Shown: piece after piece, positions 35,235 through 45,144 of the stretch
Layout: each line of letters opens with the position of its first letter
Position numbering within the stretch: position 1 is the stretch's first letter
Source: FEB-10 sp963710645
Lineage (GTDB): Bacteria; Acidobacteriota; Thermoanaerobaculia; Thermoanaerobaculales; Sulfomarinibacteraceae
Reading direction: 5' to 3'
Assembly: GCA_963710645.1 (NCBI GenBank)
Contig: CAVQBD010000009.1
Location: 1,612,001-1,676,000, forward strand
DNA: 64,000 bases
Notes under the pieces: model-generated
Databases searched by the model: none
Told to the model about the DNA's origin: nothing
The model's input: only the letters and a program-made list of their open reading frames with translations
Translations under genes and position numbers: made by a program

Positions 35235-36143
35235 ATGCGACGCCTCGTCATCGGGATCTTGATCGTCTTCGCGTTTGTTCCGCTAGCGGCGGCTGCGGAT
35301 TTCCTCGGCGCCACGCTATGCGCCGACTCGGTCAACACATCGGTGTTGCTGCCGGATGACTCTCCACTGACGTTGTTGAGCGTCGAGGTGGGCAAACACG
35401 GCGCCCTTGTCATGCTTCTCGAGGGCAAACCGTCGCGGGTGCTCGATGACGTGGACGATCTAATGGCTGACCTGACCGGACACCGCGGGACCGGAACTTC
35501 GCAGCAGCTCCAATGGTCGGGAAACTCATTGACCGGCTTCGGCAAGATCATCAGAAAGGGGAATGTGGCGCTCGTGGTCAGCTCTTCTGACGAATGCGGG
35601 GCCGACCCCGAACCAGCCGCAACGATGCCGCAGATCGTGGCGGCCGAGGTTGCCGCTCCACCGGAAACCGAGCCCCCGGTTCCTGCAGCCGTGGGGGTCG
35701 ATACGGCGCCCGCGGTGGCGCCGGTGGCTCCGACCGAAGCAGTCGAGTCAGCGGAGCCCGAGCCCGCCGTTCCAGCAATTGCAGGGGCTGGTGCGGCCAC
35801 CGCTGTAGCTATGGTCGCGCTTCCAACCGGAGAAGTTCAAACACCTCCTGCGGCGGAGGCCGCGGGATTCCCGCTCGAGGGCTCGTTGAAATACAGCCCG
35901 GCCGGTGACGGCTGGGTGGACGTCATGGGCGTCGTCGCCAACGAGACCGAAGACAACTACCGGCTCGCCACCTTCGACGTCGCCTTCTTCGACGCCTCCG
36001 ATGCGCTGATCTGCGTGGACACCATCTCGGTGAGTCAGCTCAAGGTTGGAAGGAAGCGGGCCTTCCGGGATTCGATCCAATGCCCGGATTTCACGGTGGA
36101 TTCCGTGGCCCGGACGTCCCTCGAGTTTGCCGGCGGTTACTGA
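35235..36143 (+). CDS. Exported protein with C-terminal FxLYD domain
   Basis: A 302-aa exported protein. ATG 35235 starts a signal peptide (RRLVIGILIVFAFVPLAAAA). An N-terminal alpha/beta region (LGATLCADSVNTSVLL...ALVVSSSDEC) is followed by a long Pro/Ala/Glu-rich linker (about residues 120-205). The end is an FxLYD-like beta domain: GWVDVMGVVANETEDNYRLA, FDVAFFDASDALI, VSQLKVGRKRAF. Such domains bind other envelope components. Function unknown. Confidence 0.75.
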   Translation: MRRLVIGILIVFAFVPLAAAADFLGATLCADSVNTSVLLPDDSPLTLLSVEVGKHGALVMLLEGKPSRVLDDVDDLMADLTGHRGTGTSQQLQWSGNSLTGFGKIIRKGNVALVVSSSDECGADPEPAATMPQIVAAEVAAPPETEPPVPAAVGVDTAPAVAPVAPTEAVESAEPEPAVPAIAGAGAATAVAMVALPTGEVQTPPAAEAAGFPLEGSLKYSPAGDGWVDVMGVVANETEDNYRLATFDVAFFDASDALICVDTISVSQLKVGRKRAFRDSIQCPDFTVDSVARTSLEFAGGY

Positions 36144-36225
36144 GAACCGAGACGGGGGGAGTATTTTGTTGCGGTTCGCGGCCGCGGACTCTGCCCCGCG
36201 ACCCAAGTCGACCGTCGGGAGAGCC

Positions 36226-37866
36226 ATGAAATCACAGACCCTCGCGCTTCTCGCAAGCCTTTTTGTGTGCATCCCCTCCGCCGGTCTTGCCGCCGAGGTT
36301 CAACAGATCTTCGAGGTGACCTTTCCGAAGGCGGTCCATGCTGAGGCCATAACCGGGAGGGCCTTCGTCATCGTCTCGGAGACCGGCGAGGAGGAGCCGC
36401 GGCTGCAGACCGGGAGTGACGCCCCTCAGGGTGTCCCGATCTGGGGCAAGAACATCGTTGGTTTGAAGCCCGGCGAGACAGTTGTCATGGATGGGGAGGC
36501 CTTCGGCTTTCCCATCGAAGACATCAATGATCTCCCTCCCGGCGACTACCACGTCCAGGGTTTTATTTCGATCTACACCGAGTTCAAGCGCTCCGACGGA
36601 CACACCCTGTGGATGCACGACGATCGCTGGGAGGGCCAGCGCTGGACCATCTCGCCCGGCAATCTCTACAGCGACGTCGAGCTGGTGCAGGTGGTTCCAG
36701 GTCAGCCGACCACCATCCGGCTCGACTGCGGCAATGTGATCCCGCCGGTGGAAGTGCCGGCCGACAGTCAGTGGGTCAAGAGGATCAGATTCCAGAGCCC
36801 GCTGTTGAGCGAGTTCTGGGGGCGGCCCATTTTCCTGGGTGCAACGATCCTGCTTCCCAGGGGCTACGACAAACACCCGGATGTGTTCTACCCGGTGAAC
36901 TACCACCAGGGCCATTTCTCGCTCGAACCGCCGCACGGGTTCAGGACTGAAGTTCCTGACGAGGAAGACCCGGAGGAGCAGGAGGACTACGACTTCTATC
37001 AGTACTGGATCTCAGACGACGCGCCGCGGATGATCGCGGTGACCTTCCAACACCCGACCCCCTACTACGACGACTCCTACGCCGTGGACTCGGACAATGT
37101 AGGACCCTATGGAACGGCCATCATGACCGAACTGATCCCTTACATAGAGGAGCATTTCCGAGTCCTGAAGGAGCCTTGGGCCAGGGTACTCTCCGGAGGA
37201 TCAACCGGCGGATGGGAAGCCTTGGCGCTGCAGATTTTCCACCCCGATGATTTCGGCGGAACCTGGGCGTCATGCCCCGATCCTGTGGACTTCCGCTACT
37301 ACGAGCTCATCAACATCTACGACGATGCAAACGCCTATCATCGCGAGTTCGACGGCATCAGGGCGGAGCGCCCCGAGTCGCGCGACACCGACGGTCAGGT
37401 GCGGTTCACGGTTCGCGATGCCTACTTCTACGAACAGGCGCTGGGAGACCGCCATCGATCGGGCCGGCAGTGGGCCATCTGGGAGGCGGTCTACTCACCC
37501 ATCGGCGACGACGGCTATCCCCGGCCCATCTGGAACTGGCGGACAGGAGAGATCGACCACGAAGTGGCCGAGCAGTGGCGGAGGTACGACCTGCGGCACT
37601 ACCTGGAGAACAACTGGTCCTGGATCGGACCCAAGCTCGAGGGCAAGCTCCACATCTACACCGGCGATATGGACACCTACTATCTGAACAACGCCGTGGT
37701 GCTGCTCGAGGACTTTCTCGAGAGCACCACCGAGCCCTACTACGACGGAGTCGTGGTCTACGGCGATCGGGAACCACATTGTTGGGGACCGAGTCACACC
37801 GAACTTTTCGGGCTCTTCGCCGAACACCTCGCGGAAAAATTCCCTGGGATTGTCGACGCGAACTGA
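36226..37866 (+). CDS. Exported alpha/beta-hydrolase esterase (esterase D/enterochelin esterase-like)
   Basis: A 546-aa exported hydrolase. The signal peptide is SQTLALLASLFVCIPSAGLA (from ATG 36226). A beta-sandwich N-terminal part (to about 180) precedes the hydrolase domain. The nucleophile lies in RVLSGGSTGGWEALALQ, the acid probably in YTGDMDTYYLN and the His in REPHCWGPSH. The overall plan resembles putative esterases (PF00756) with large insertions. The substrate is unknown; siderophore or carbohydrate esters are possible. It ends 12 bp before the convergent DUF6599 gene. Confidence 0.85.
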   Translation: MKSQTLALLASLFVCIPSAGLAAEVQQIFEVTFPKAVHAEAITGRAFVIVSETGEEEPRLQTGSDAPQGVPIWGKNIVGLKPGETVVMDGEAFGFPIEDINDLPPGDYHVQGFISIYTEFKRSDGHTLWMHDDRWEGQRWTISPGNLYSDVELVQVVPGQPTTIRLDCGNVIPPVEVPADSQWVKRIRFQSPLLSEFWGRPIFLGATILLPRGYDKHPDVFYPVNYHQGHFSLEPPHGFRTEVPDEEDPEEQEDYDFYQYWISDDAPRMIAVTFQHPTPYYDDSYAVDSDNVGPYGTAIMTELIPYIEEHFRVLKEPWARVLSGGSTGGWEALALQIFHPDDFGGTWASCPDPVDFRYYELINIYDDANAYHREFDGIRAERPESRDTDGQVRFTVRDAYFYEQALGDRHRSGRQWAIWEAVYSPIGDDGYPRPIWNWRTGEIDHEVAEQWRRYDLRHYLENNWSWIGPKLEGKLHIYTGDMDTYYLNNAVVLLEDFLESTTEPYYDGVVVYGDREPHCWGPSHTELFGLFAEHLAEKFPGIVDAN

Positions 37867-37878
37867 CTCCAGCGGTCG

Positions 37879-38805
37879 TTATTGGGCTGATGCCGCCGGC
37901 GCCGGAACGAGTCGATCAGTGAGCACGGTCAGCAATCTCTGCTGTGCTTCGAAATGAGGACTCTCCAGGTCGCTTCGAATTCCGGCAACATACGAACCGC
38001 TGCGGACCACGGTGCCGGAGCCATTCTCGGCATTCGAGTAGTGGAAGCCGCCGTCGCCCGGTAACGGCACCCGGATTACATCGCCCCACCGCGCCCAGTG
38101 ATCGCCGAGTTTGGCCACCGCATCGGCGGCGGCCGCCTCGGTGCCGAGATCCGAGAAGAACATCCTCGCCTCATGGCGGTCCAGCTGGTACGCGGCCTCG
38201 ACGCCGCCGGGGAGGAAGGCGTGCCCGAGCAGGTTGCTGGGCACGTATCGTTCGCTGCGTGGGATGAGGCCGTCCGGCAGCGGCTCGAGGATGGCTGGCT
38301 GCGTACCTTCTCCCGCGATCCGCCCGGTGACGCTCGCCATGATTCGTTCCAACGCGGCGTTGGCCCGTGGTTCCTCGTAATCGGTGGAGCCGTGGACGAA
38401 GACCTTGCCCTTCCAGGCAACTGCGGCGCTGGAGTGATAACCCTCGGTCCCCCAGTCTCGGGGCGAGCCGTACCGGCGGTCACCCATGCTGTAGATTCCG
38501 AAGGCTCCCAACTCCGAGCCCATGTCGTAGAGGTCGAGGTCGATCCCCGACCGGTCGTCTCCCTTCACCTCGTAACGGACGTGGAGAAGCCGCTCGAAAC
38601 CGTAGTCGAGGTAGCGCTCCGCACCTCCGTTCATGTAGTCGTACAGGTCCTCGGGTCGGTAGCCCGTGGGGCCGTCGGCCACGACCCAAGTTCGGAGCGA
38701 CGATTCGTCTGGGAGAAGTGCCTCGAGGTCGACGTCCCGGCGCGGCGCACAGCTGAATCCGAGCGCCACCACAACTGCGGTGGCGGTCACCCGCCGCGTC
38801 ATCAT
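37879..38805 (-). CDS. DUF6599 family lipoprotein-like protein
   Basis: A 308-aa protein. The N-terminus TRRVTATAVVVALGFSCA looks like a signal with a lipobox Cys. The body has the DUF6599 signature DLYDYMNGGAERYLDYGFER, then a beta-rich region with GSELGAFGIYSMGDRRYG and VFVHGSTDYEEP. Its ATG overlaps the stop codon of the aldo/keto reductase gene (ATGA type), so the two are translationally coupled. The family often lies next to iron-sulfur oxidoreductases but has no assigned function. Confidence 0.8.
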   Translation of the reverse strand: MMTRRVTATAVVVALGFSCAPRRDVDLEALLPDESSLRTWVVADGPTGYRPEDLYDYMNGGAERYLDYGFERLLHVRYEVKGDDRSGIDLDLYDMGSELGAFGIYSMGDRRYGSPRDWGTEGYHSSAAVAWKGKVFVHGSTDYEEPRANAALERIMASVTGRIAGEGTQPAILEPLPDGLIPRSERYVPSNLLGHAFLPGGVEAAYQLDRHEARMFFSDLGTEAAAADAVAKLGDHWARWGDVIRVPLPGDGGFHYSNAENGSGTVVRSGSYVAGIRSDLESPHFEAQQRLLTVLTDRLVPAPAASAQ

Positions 38806-39989
38806 GCCTTCACGACTCCGAGCTTGCGGTGGGCGGCCATCAGCTCGTCTTTGACGGGGCGGCCGAACGGGCAGGCACTTTCGCACGGGGCCGGGCAGCC
38901 CCCGCACGCCGCCACCGAACGTTGTCGGGGGAGGGCTGCGTATCGCGCTGTAGCTTCGGTGTGGCGGCGGTAGTGCGCGAAGTACATCCAGTATCGATTG
39001 ACGTCGGCGATGGCGACGCCGCGCGGGCAGCTCGGCTCGCACAGGGCGCAGAATCTGCAGTACTGATGGCGCATTTCGTCCGCGTAACGGCGCAACATGG
39101 CGACCTCGGACCTGTTCAGTCTCGTTCCCACCGCGGCGGCCATCTCCTGGAGCTCTGAATAGCTGGTGATGGTGACGGCCACCGAGGCCACTGCCGGGTT
39201 GGTGAGGGCCCATTTGACGGTGGCCTGGGGAAAGGACAGCCCACCGGTCTGGAGGCCCTTGATTTCCCGTTGGCGGTTTCCGGCGTTGGTCTTGAAGACG
39301 ACGGTCCCGATGCCCTGAGCCGCCGCCCGAGCGAGGAGTTCGTCCTGTTCGGGGTACGAGACGAAGTCGTACTTGATGAAGAAGACCTCGAATCGGCCGT
39401 CGTCCATGGCGGCTTCGAGCACCGCCTGCATCCCGCCGCTGTGACCAGACACACCGAGGTGCAGCACCTTGCCCGATCGTTTGGCCTCATCAACGGCCTC
39501 GTGAAAGGCATCGTTCTTGAGCTGGGCGACCGAGCGGACGTCGCCCAGATAGTAGACCTCGATGCGGTCGTGGCCGAGCCGTTGCAGGCTGGCATCGATG
39601 TCGTCGAGTACGCTCTGCTTTGTGATACCTCGCTTGATGTTGTTGCCGGTCAGAACATTCAGACGGTCTCGGTCAAAGCCGGATTCTCGGATGGCTCGCC
39701 CCAGCGCCACCTCTTCCATGCCGTCGAGGTAGTGCCCCGAGGTGCAGAAGGTGTTAATTCCGGCCTCCAACGCGGCCCGCATGAGTTGGGCGTTGTCCAC
39801 GCCGTGAGCGCCGAAGGCGATCTCCGACACCTCGAGGCCGGTATCGCCCAGCGACCGGTAGCTCATGGCGGCCGGCTCTGAGGGCTCGAAGGTGGCATCG
39901 GTTCTGGAGCAGCTCGCGGCGGCGAACCCGGTGGCGGCGGTCACGAGCCTGAGGAAGCTGCGGCGGCCCATCGGCCGTGATGTCGGCAT
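38802..39989 (-). CDS. Tat-exported aldo/keto reductase with C-terminal iron-sulfur motifs
   Basis: A 395-aa oxidoreductase. The twin-arginine signal is PMGRRSFLRLVTAATGFAAA (from ATG 39989, GGGGGACGG upstream), ending near a lipobox-like SCS. The TIM-barrel AKR domain runs from YRSLGDTGLEVSEIAFG to about residue 330. The C-terminus adds CRFCALCEPSCPRGV and CGGCPAPCESACPFG, enough Cys for two clusters or one cluster plus a metal site. This plan matches AKRs with a ferredoxin-like tail. A role in anaerobic reduction with electrons from a ferredoxin or cytochrome is inferred. Coupled to the downstream DUF6599 gene. Confidence 0.9.
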   Translation of the reverse strand: MPTSRPMGRRSFLRLVTAATGFAAASCSRTDATFEPSEPAAMSYRSLGDTGLEVSEIAFGAHGVDNAQLMRAALEAGINTFCTSGHYLDGMEEVALGRAIRESGFDRDRLNVLTGNNIKRGITKQSVLDDIDASLQRLGHDRIEVYYLGDVRSVAQLKNDAFHEAVDEAKRSGKVLHLGVSGHSGGMQAVLEAAMDDGRFEVFFIKYDFVSYPEQDELLARAAAQGIGTVVFKTNAGNRQREIKGLQTGGLSFPQATVKWALTNPAVASVAVTITSYSELQEMAAAVGTRLNRSEVAMLRRYADEMRHQYCRFCALCEPSCPRGVAIADVNRYWMYFAHYRRHTEATARYAALPRQRSVAACGGCPAPCESACPFGRPVKDELMAAHRKLGVVKA

Positions 39990-40026
39990 CTGCCGTCCCC
40001 CTATTGCACGTCGGAATGTCTCCAAA

Positions 40027-43000
40027 TCATGGTACCGGAGCCCACGGCCGCGCCGGCACCAGGATGGGGTCGTGGGTGCGGTTGTCCACCACCGAGGCGT
40101 AGGCGTGGAAAGCGCATAACGGGGTGGTTGAAGACAACACTGCAAACCCGTCCTCCACCACGTCGTCGGTGAAGGGAGCAAAGACGTTGTCGAGCTGAAC
40201 CGTTCCCATGGCGGGCAGGGTGACGGTTTCGACACCCAAAGGCTGACCCGAGCCGAAATGGAGATTCAACGTGATCTCCATCTCGGTCGGGCACGAGGCG
40301 ACCAGGCCGATATTGGTGCGGAAGCCATCATCCAGCCGGGGAGAATGCCGCAACTGGATCAGCCTGCCCGTCTCGAATCCATGGATCGCGTCGGTCGCGT
40401 GCAGTCCGGGGACCATCTGTCCGTAGGTCCCGTCCGGGTCGTCGGCAAAGGTGCGGCTCGAAGCCATGATGGTGCCGTTGCCGGGACGCACCGTGAGGGC
40501 ACCGGCTCCCTCCTCGCCAAACTCGGTGGCGAGCACGTCGGTCAGGCGAATTGACGAGGTCGCGGCGACGGTGATCTCGGTCCGCGCGGGCTCGAGCCCT
40601 GACGAGTCCCTTTCCGTAAGCTCGAGCGCACAGACCACCGGTTCAAATCCGGGGTTGTGAAGCTCCACGTCGCTGCGCCATCGCGATCCGCCGAAGCCGC
40701 CGATGTGGGCGACGGCCGGGATGGTTGCTTCGGGCCGATCACTCACGAGCCACGTCAGTCGGCGGCGGAAATCCACCGTCAGCACCGTATTGCCGTCCCA
40801 TGTCATCCCCTCAGCCGGATGGAGCCATGGCCCGGGATTGGCCACGCTCTCCCAGTCCACGCCGTCGACACTGATCAGGAACGCGTCCACCGCGTCATTG
40901 GCCGAGGTGCCGGCGGCCACCACCCAATGGTCCTCGGCCCAGACCACCTCGTCGGGCTCTCGTCCGGTGTCATGGCCGATGAAATTCTCGAAGTCGGTGC
41001 TGGAGTAGATCTCGTGTGCTCCCAGCGCGATGAGCTGCCGACCGTTCCAGGCGAGGTCCGAGACCCAGTCGTCGAAGGTCTCGATCATCTGCCAAGCGAG
41101 GGCATCGGCGCTCGTGGCGAGGCCGGAAGGACCGGCGGCCACGAACCGATCTCCGGCCCAGATGATGTCGCGCAGCCTGATGCCGTCGAACCGCTGCTGA
41201 TCCCAGTTCACACCGTCGTTGCTGAAGCCGACCTCGGTCCAGTCGGCGCCGCCACCGCCGAGACCGACCCAGCGGGTCCCGTCCCACGCGACGGTGTCGT
41301 AGCCATCGCCGTTGAAAGACGACCCGGTCCAGGAGATGCCGTCTTCGCTCGAGTAGACCCAGTACCGGTTGACGGCCAGGATCTGGCTGCCGTTCCAGGA
41401 GAGGTGCCGAAACGCGGTTCCAGAGGCAATCCCATCGCTTGAGTGCCAGCTCACGCCGTCGCGGCTCCAGGCGATCGCGCCCTGCCCCGAAGCCACGTAG
41501 ACATCGCTGGCGAACAGGATGTCGTACCAGGCCCGGTGGCCGATCACCGGCACGTCAGCGCGGGCCACCACCCGGTGGCGCGGGTGTGTGGTGAGTGCTG
41601 GGAACGCCACGGGGTCACCGCTGGCGTTGTCGACGACGGAGGCCAACGCGGTCCACCGACCGTCCGAGGAGGCCGATGAGACCACCGCATACGCGTCCGC
41701 CACGTCGCCGTGACCGTTGTCGGCGAGCGCTTCCACGTCGAGCAGCGACGACAACCCGGGCAGAGAATAGTCCGAGGAGCCCAGGAGCTCGCCGTCGGCG
41801 CGGTGGAGGTCGACCGTCACGACGGTGGCCTCGGGGAGGGGGTTGGCCAGACCGAGATTGGTCCGGTAGCGTTCGTTCTGGGTGAGCTGGATCATTCGAC
41901 CGCCGCCGCCGGATGATGTGATCGACACCCCCTCGATGAACTGGCCGTAACTGCCGTCGGGTTGATCGTTGAACGTCCTTGACCCGACCTGGAGTGGCCG
42001 GTCCGAGGCCACCAACAGGGCGCCGAATCCCGGCAGCTGAAGGTCGGCGACAGCGTCCGCGAGATGTAGCGATTGCCCTGGTTCCACCCAGTGCCTCAGG
42101 CTCCCAACCGGTTCGCCGTCACCTTCTCTGGGCAGCAGAAAGAGATAGGCAGGTGCCGGGTGGCGGTCCGGGTTGTGGACCACCACATCCGTCACCCAAG
42201 AGGTGTCCTCGAGTCCCGAGCCGTGGGCCGCCGCCGTAATGACCTGGACGTGATCTCCCAGGTCGGTCACGTCCGGTTCGATATCCACCCTCACCGTCGC
42301 AGATGGCGGTGACCAGTAGTCGCCATCGGGACAGTAATTGATGCTCAGGACCCGGTGATAGAAGCTGCCGGCCTCGGTCCAACGGTGGGTCACCTGGGTC
42401 GAGGTGTGGATCCAGGTGCCCCAACCATCCAGCTCGAGAAACTCGGGGTCGGGCGATTCGTGGAAGACATACTCTCCGCGTTCATCGCCCTGGAGGGTCG
42501 GAATCCACGACACCTCGTACGGCTCACCGCTCGGTGAGGTCGCGGGCGCAGTGACCTCTGTGGCCGGCGGTGCGCCGCAGAAGGGGCGTACCGTGACAGG
42601 GGCGTAGGCCGTCGCCGAGCCATTGCCGTTCTCCGTCGTCAGGGTCACCGGCCAGCTGCCGGGTTCCGCGAATGCGTGGGTGGCGTGAGGCCCCTCGGCC
42701 AAACTGCCATCTCCGAAATCCCACCGCCAGGTGACGGGACTGCCGAGGGAGAGATCGATAAATCGAACGGCGGCCCCGACTTCCGGGAGCGTCGGCCGCC
42801 ATGCGAAACGGGGCGCCGGCGGCAGATCGGGATCGGTGCACGCCGACCGCATCACCAGGCCGTGGTCTCCCACCACCGTCATCTCGGAGACCGGTTGGAC
42901 CACGTCACGCAGGCTTTCCTCGCCGACGGGACCGATCGACCGCCAGGACAATCCGTCGTCGCTGATGAGCGCCGCGCCGTCCTCACCCACCGCCACGAAC

Positions 43001-44625
43001 TCTTCGCCAATGAAACGAACTCCGCGGAGGTCGAGCGAGGTGCCCGATGACTGCTCCTGCCAGTGATCCCCGGTGGCGCTGGTGAGGATCGTGCCGGTGG
43101 AGCCGACGGCGACGAAGGTCCCGCGCCCCCAGGAGACGTCGAAGAGATTCCCCTCCTCGTATCCCGGACGGACCATGGTCACGGTCTCGCCGTCGTGGCT
43201 GACGGCGATGGCGCCGGTCCATCCCACCGCCACCAGGCTCTGACCGTCGGAAGCGGCCCCGAAAAAGGTGTGGTCGGTGAGCTGGCCGCCGCCGATGAGA
43301 TGCCAGCTCCATCCGTCGTCGCTTGTGGCCACCGCGCCCCCGCTCCCAGCGGCCACGAACCGGCCCCCGTCCCAAGCGACCGATTGCCACTCCCACGGCC
43401 AGTCACCCGGGCCGCTGGCCGACCCGGTGTGGGTCCAGGACCTCCCGTCCTGGCTGTGGAGGATCATGGCGCCCCCACTCCACAGCTCGTTGATCACCCC
43501 CACCGCCACGAAGGTCGTCGGATTGGCGGCCACGTCGTAGAGGGTTTCGAGCCCCATGTCGTAGGTGATCTCCCAGTTCAGGCCGTCCGAGCTCGTCAGC
43601 AGCGAGCCGTGCCCCTGGCTGGAATCACCGGCCGCCACCACCCAGGTCTGGTCCTTGATCGCGATGCCGTAGAGATCGAGCCCGATAAAGGTGTTGGCGG
43701 GTTTGAAATGCTGCCCACCGTCTCGGCTCAACGCCACTGTTCCGCCGACTCCGCCACCCATCGTCATGACGCCGTCCGACGCCAGGGCAGTGATCTCGAG
43801 ACCCGGCGCCGTGGTATGGCCGTAGGACCAGACCAACCCGTCGAGGCTGTACCTCGGTCCGGAGGAGCCCGGCCCGCCGGTGGCGATGAAGCGGTCGCCG
43901 GCCCACACAATCTCGGTGAGGTGGTGAGCGCCCGAACCCCTGGTCCACTGGATGCCGCTGACGGAGACCCAGGTCGAGCCGTCTTCAGCCAGCGCCACGG
44001 TGGTCGAACCGTTGCTTGCAATGCAGGTGAAGGGCCCGTCGTGTCCCACGTCACGGATTGTCCATCCCGAACCGTCGGGGCTGGCCAGGATCTCGGGTCG
44101 ATTCCCGACGGCGAGGTACTCCGAGCCGGTCCATACCACCCCGAGGAGATCGGCGGTGGTGCCGGACTCCTCGCGAGTCCAGCTGAGCCCGTCAACGCTG
44201 CTGACGATGGTGCCGCCCTCGCCCACCGCCACCAACAGTGGCCCTGCGGCGAGGTCGAGAAGGGTGGTCGTGACCGGTGTCGCGCCGCTGGACCAGGAGA
44301 CGCCGTCCTCGCTGGTGAGGGCCGTGCCCGAGGAGCCCACGGCCACGAAGATATGGCCGGTCCTCGCCACGGCGTGGAGATCGTTGGCTGTCACCGGTTC
44401 GCTCAACGTCCAACCGACCTCGTCCGGGCTCGACAAAATTGTTCCCTCGCGGCCAACAAAGATGAACAGCCCATTGTCGTGGGTTGCTCCGAGGAGATCC
44501 GTCGTCACCGGCAGGGGGTTCACCAGCTGCCATTGGTCGCAGGGCTCTGTCCCGTCCACCGCCGGAGCGATCAGCGCCAGTGCGAGCAAGATCTTCATAT
44601 GGCGATCTCTCATCGATCGGCTCAT
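40027..44625 (-). CDS. Giant secreted beta-propeller/PKD protein (1,532 aa)
   Basis: A very large exported protein; the signal sequence RHMKILLALALIAPAVDG follows ATG 44625. Residues up to about 580 and 1000-1300 contain many propeller blades of the form F-V-A-V-G-x-x-G-T-I-x-x-S-x-D-G-x-x-W, as in photosystem-II-stability-factor/BNR-like propellers. A PKD domain (TWRWDFGDGSLAEGPHATHAF) lies near 600-690. Two copies of a module with SRTFNDQPDGSYGQ / SRTFADDPDGTYGQ, TNLGLANP / TNIGLVAS and ASVVDN end the two halves; the DUF4397 protein ends with the same module. Surface adhesion or a scaffold is plausible. A strongly GC-rich shadow ORF covers the other strand. Confidence 0.87.
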   Translation of the reverse strand: MSRSMRDRHMKILLALALIAPAVDGTEPCDQWQLVNPLPVTTDLLGATHDNGLFIFVGREGTILSSPDEVGWTLSEPVTANDLHAVARTGHIFVAVGSSGTALTSEDGVSWSSGATPVTTTLLDLAAGPLLVAVGEGGTIVSSVDGLSWTREESGTTADLLGVVWTGSEYLAVGNRPEILASPDGSGWTIRDVGHDGPFTCIASNGSTTVALAEDGSTWVSVSGIQWTRGSGAHHLTEIVWAGDRFIATGGPGSSGPRYSLDGLVWSYGHTTAPGLEITALASDGVMTMGGGVGGTVALSRDGGQHFKPANTFIGLDLYGIAIKDQTWVVAAGDSSQGHGSLLTSSDGLNWEITYDMGLETLYDVAANPTTFVAVGVINELWSGGAMILHSQDGRSWTHTGSASGPGDWPWEWQSVAWDGGRFVAAGSGGAVATSDDGWSWHLIGGGQLTDHTFFGAASDGQSLVAVGWTGAIAVSHDGETVTMVRPGYEEGNLFDVSWGRGTFVAVGSTGTILTSATGDHWQEQSSGTSLDLRGVRFIGEEFVAVGEDGAALISDDGLSWRSIGPVGEESLRDVVQPVSEMTVVGDHGLVMRSACTDPDLPPAPRFAWRPTLPEVGAAVRFIDLSLGSPVTWRWDFGDGSLAEGPHATHAFAEPGSWPVTLTTENGNGSATAYAPVTVRPFCGAPPATEVTAPATSPSGEPYEVSWIPTLQGDERGEYVFHESPDPEFLELDGWGTWIHTSTQVTHRWTEAGSFYHRVLSINYCPDGDYWSPPSATVRVDIEPDVTDLGDHVQVITAAAHGSGLEDTSWVTDVVVHNPDRHPAPAYLFLLPREGDGEPVGSLRHWVEPGQSLHLADAVADLQLPGFGALLVASDRPLQVGSRTFNDQPDGSYGQFIEGVSITSSGGGGRMIQLTQNERYRTNLGLANPLPEATVVTVDLHRADGELLGSSDYSLPGLSSLLDVEALADNGHGDVADAYAVVSSASSDGRWTALASVVDNASGDPVAFPALTTHPRHRVVARADVPVIGHRAWYDILFASDVYVASGQGAIAWSRDGVSWHSSDGIASGTAFRHLSWNGSQILAVNRYWVYSSEDGISWTGSSFNGDGYDTVAWDGTRWVGLGGGGADWTEVGFSNDGVNWDQQRFDGIRLRDIIWAGDRFVAAGPSGLATSADALAWQMIETFDDWVSDLAWNGRQLIALGAHEIYSSTDFENFIGHDTGREPDEVVWAEDHWVVAAGTSANDAVDAFLISVDGVDWESVANPGPWLHPAEGMTWDGNTVLTVDFRRRLTWLVSDRPEATIPAVAHIGGFGGSRWRSDVELHNPGFEPVVCALELTERDSSGLEPARTEITVAATSSIRLTDVLATEFGEEGAGALTVRPGNGTIMASSRTFADDPDGTYGQMVPGLHATDAIHGFETGRLIQLRHSPRLDDGFRTNIGLVASCPTEMEITLNLHFGSGQPLGVETVTLPAMGTVQLDNVFAPFTDDVVEDGFAVLSSTTPLCAFHAYASVVDNRTHDPILVPARPWAPVP

Positions 44626-44672
44626 GATCCCCCTGAAGGAAGAAGCGACGTCATGGCCCGGTAGCCGCAACA

Positions 44673-44957
44673 TTACTGGGTATCGGTCAATTCGAGCCCC
44701 ACCATGTGGAGGTAGTCGGCGACCTTCTTTGTCCACGCGATGCGAACCTGCCGGTCGTCGGCCTCGGGATCGCGGAGTACGGCGTCGCCCTCGGGGGCGA
44801 AGACTTCCTGGCCAACGTAAACTCCGCCGAGACCGGTGCCGCCCGAATCCCTCAGAATCAGCGGGAACGAGGCCTCGATTCCCCCTGGACCAACCGTGAC
44901 CAGTTCCACGCTGCTGAAGGTGTGAGATCGAGCCTCGTCGCGCCTCTCGTCGTTCAT
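44673..44957 (-). CDS. Small PilZ-like domain protein
   Basis: A 94-aa protein. RRDEARSHTFSSVELVTVG and VRIAWTKKVADYLHMVGLEL resemble the ends of PilZ domains, where RxxxR and a strand with VxW...GVxF bind cyclic di-GMP. The loop SGGTGLGGVYVGQEV could be the D/NxSxxG-like turn but lacks the acidic residue. If PilZ, binding is uncertain. It stands 47 bp upstream of the giant propeller gene on the same strand. Confidence 0.55.
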   Translation of the reverse strand: MNDERRDEARSHTFSSVELVTVGPGGIEASFPLILRDSGGTGLGGVYVGQEVFAPEGDAVLRDPEADDRQVRIAWTKKVADYLHMVGLELTDTQ

Positions 44958-45144
44958 GCCGGCCTCCTCGTCGGTGTTGCGTCAATGATGACAAGGTGGG
45001 TCCCCGGGGGCCCTTCCGTCAACACCCTAGGAGGGCGTGGTGAGTTTGGCCGAATGTGGAATCATCATGGAGACCATCATAGTGGGTGAGGTTCGTCGGC
45101 CAGAAGACGGATCTTCTGGAGAACCCGGTAGGTAAGGGTTTGTG

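Noticed and set aside
40640..40650. GGTTCAAATCC, the form of a tRNA T-loop
   Set aside because: It encodes conserved residues of the giant secreted protein on the other strand and no acceptor, D or anticodon stems could be drawn around it.
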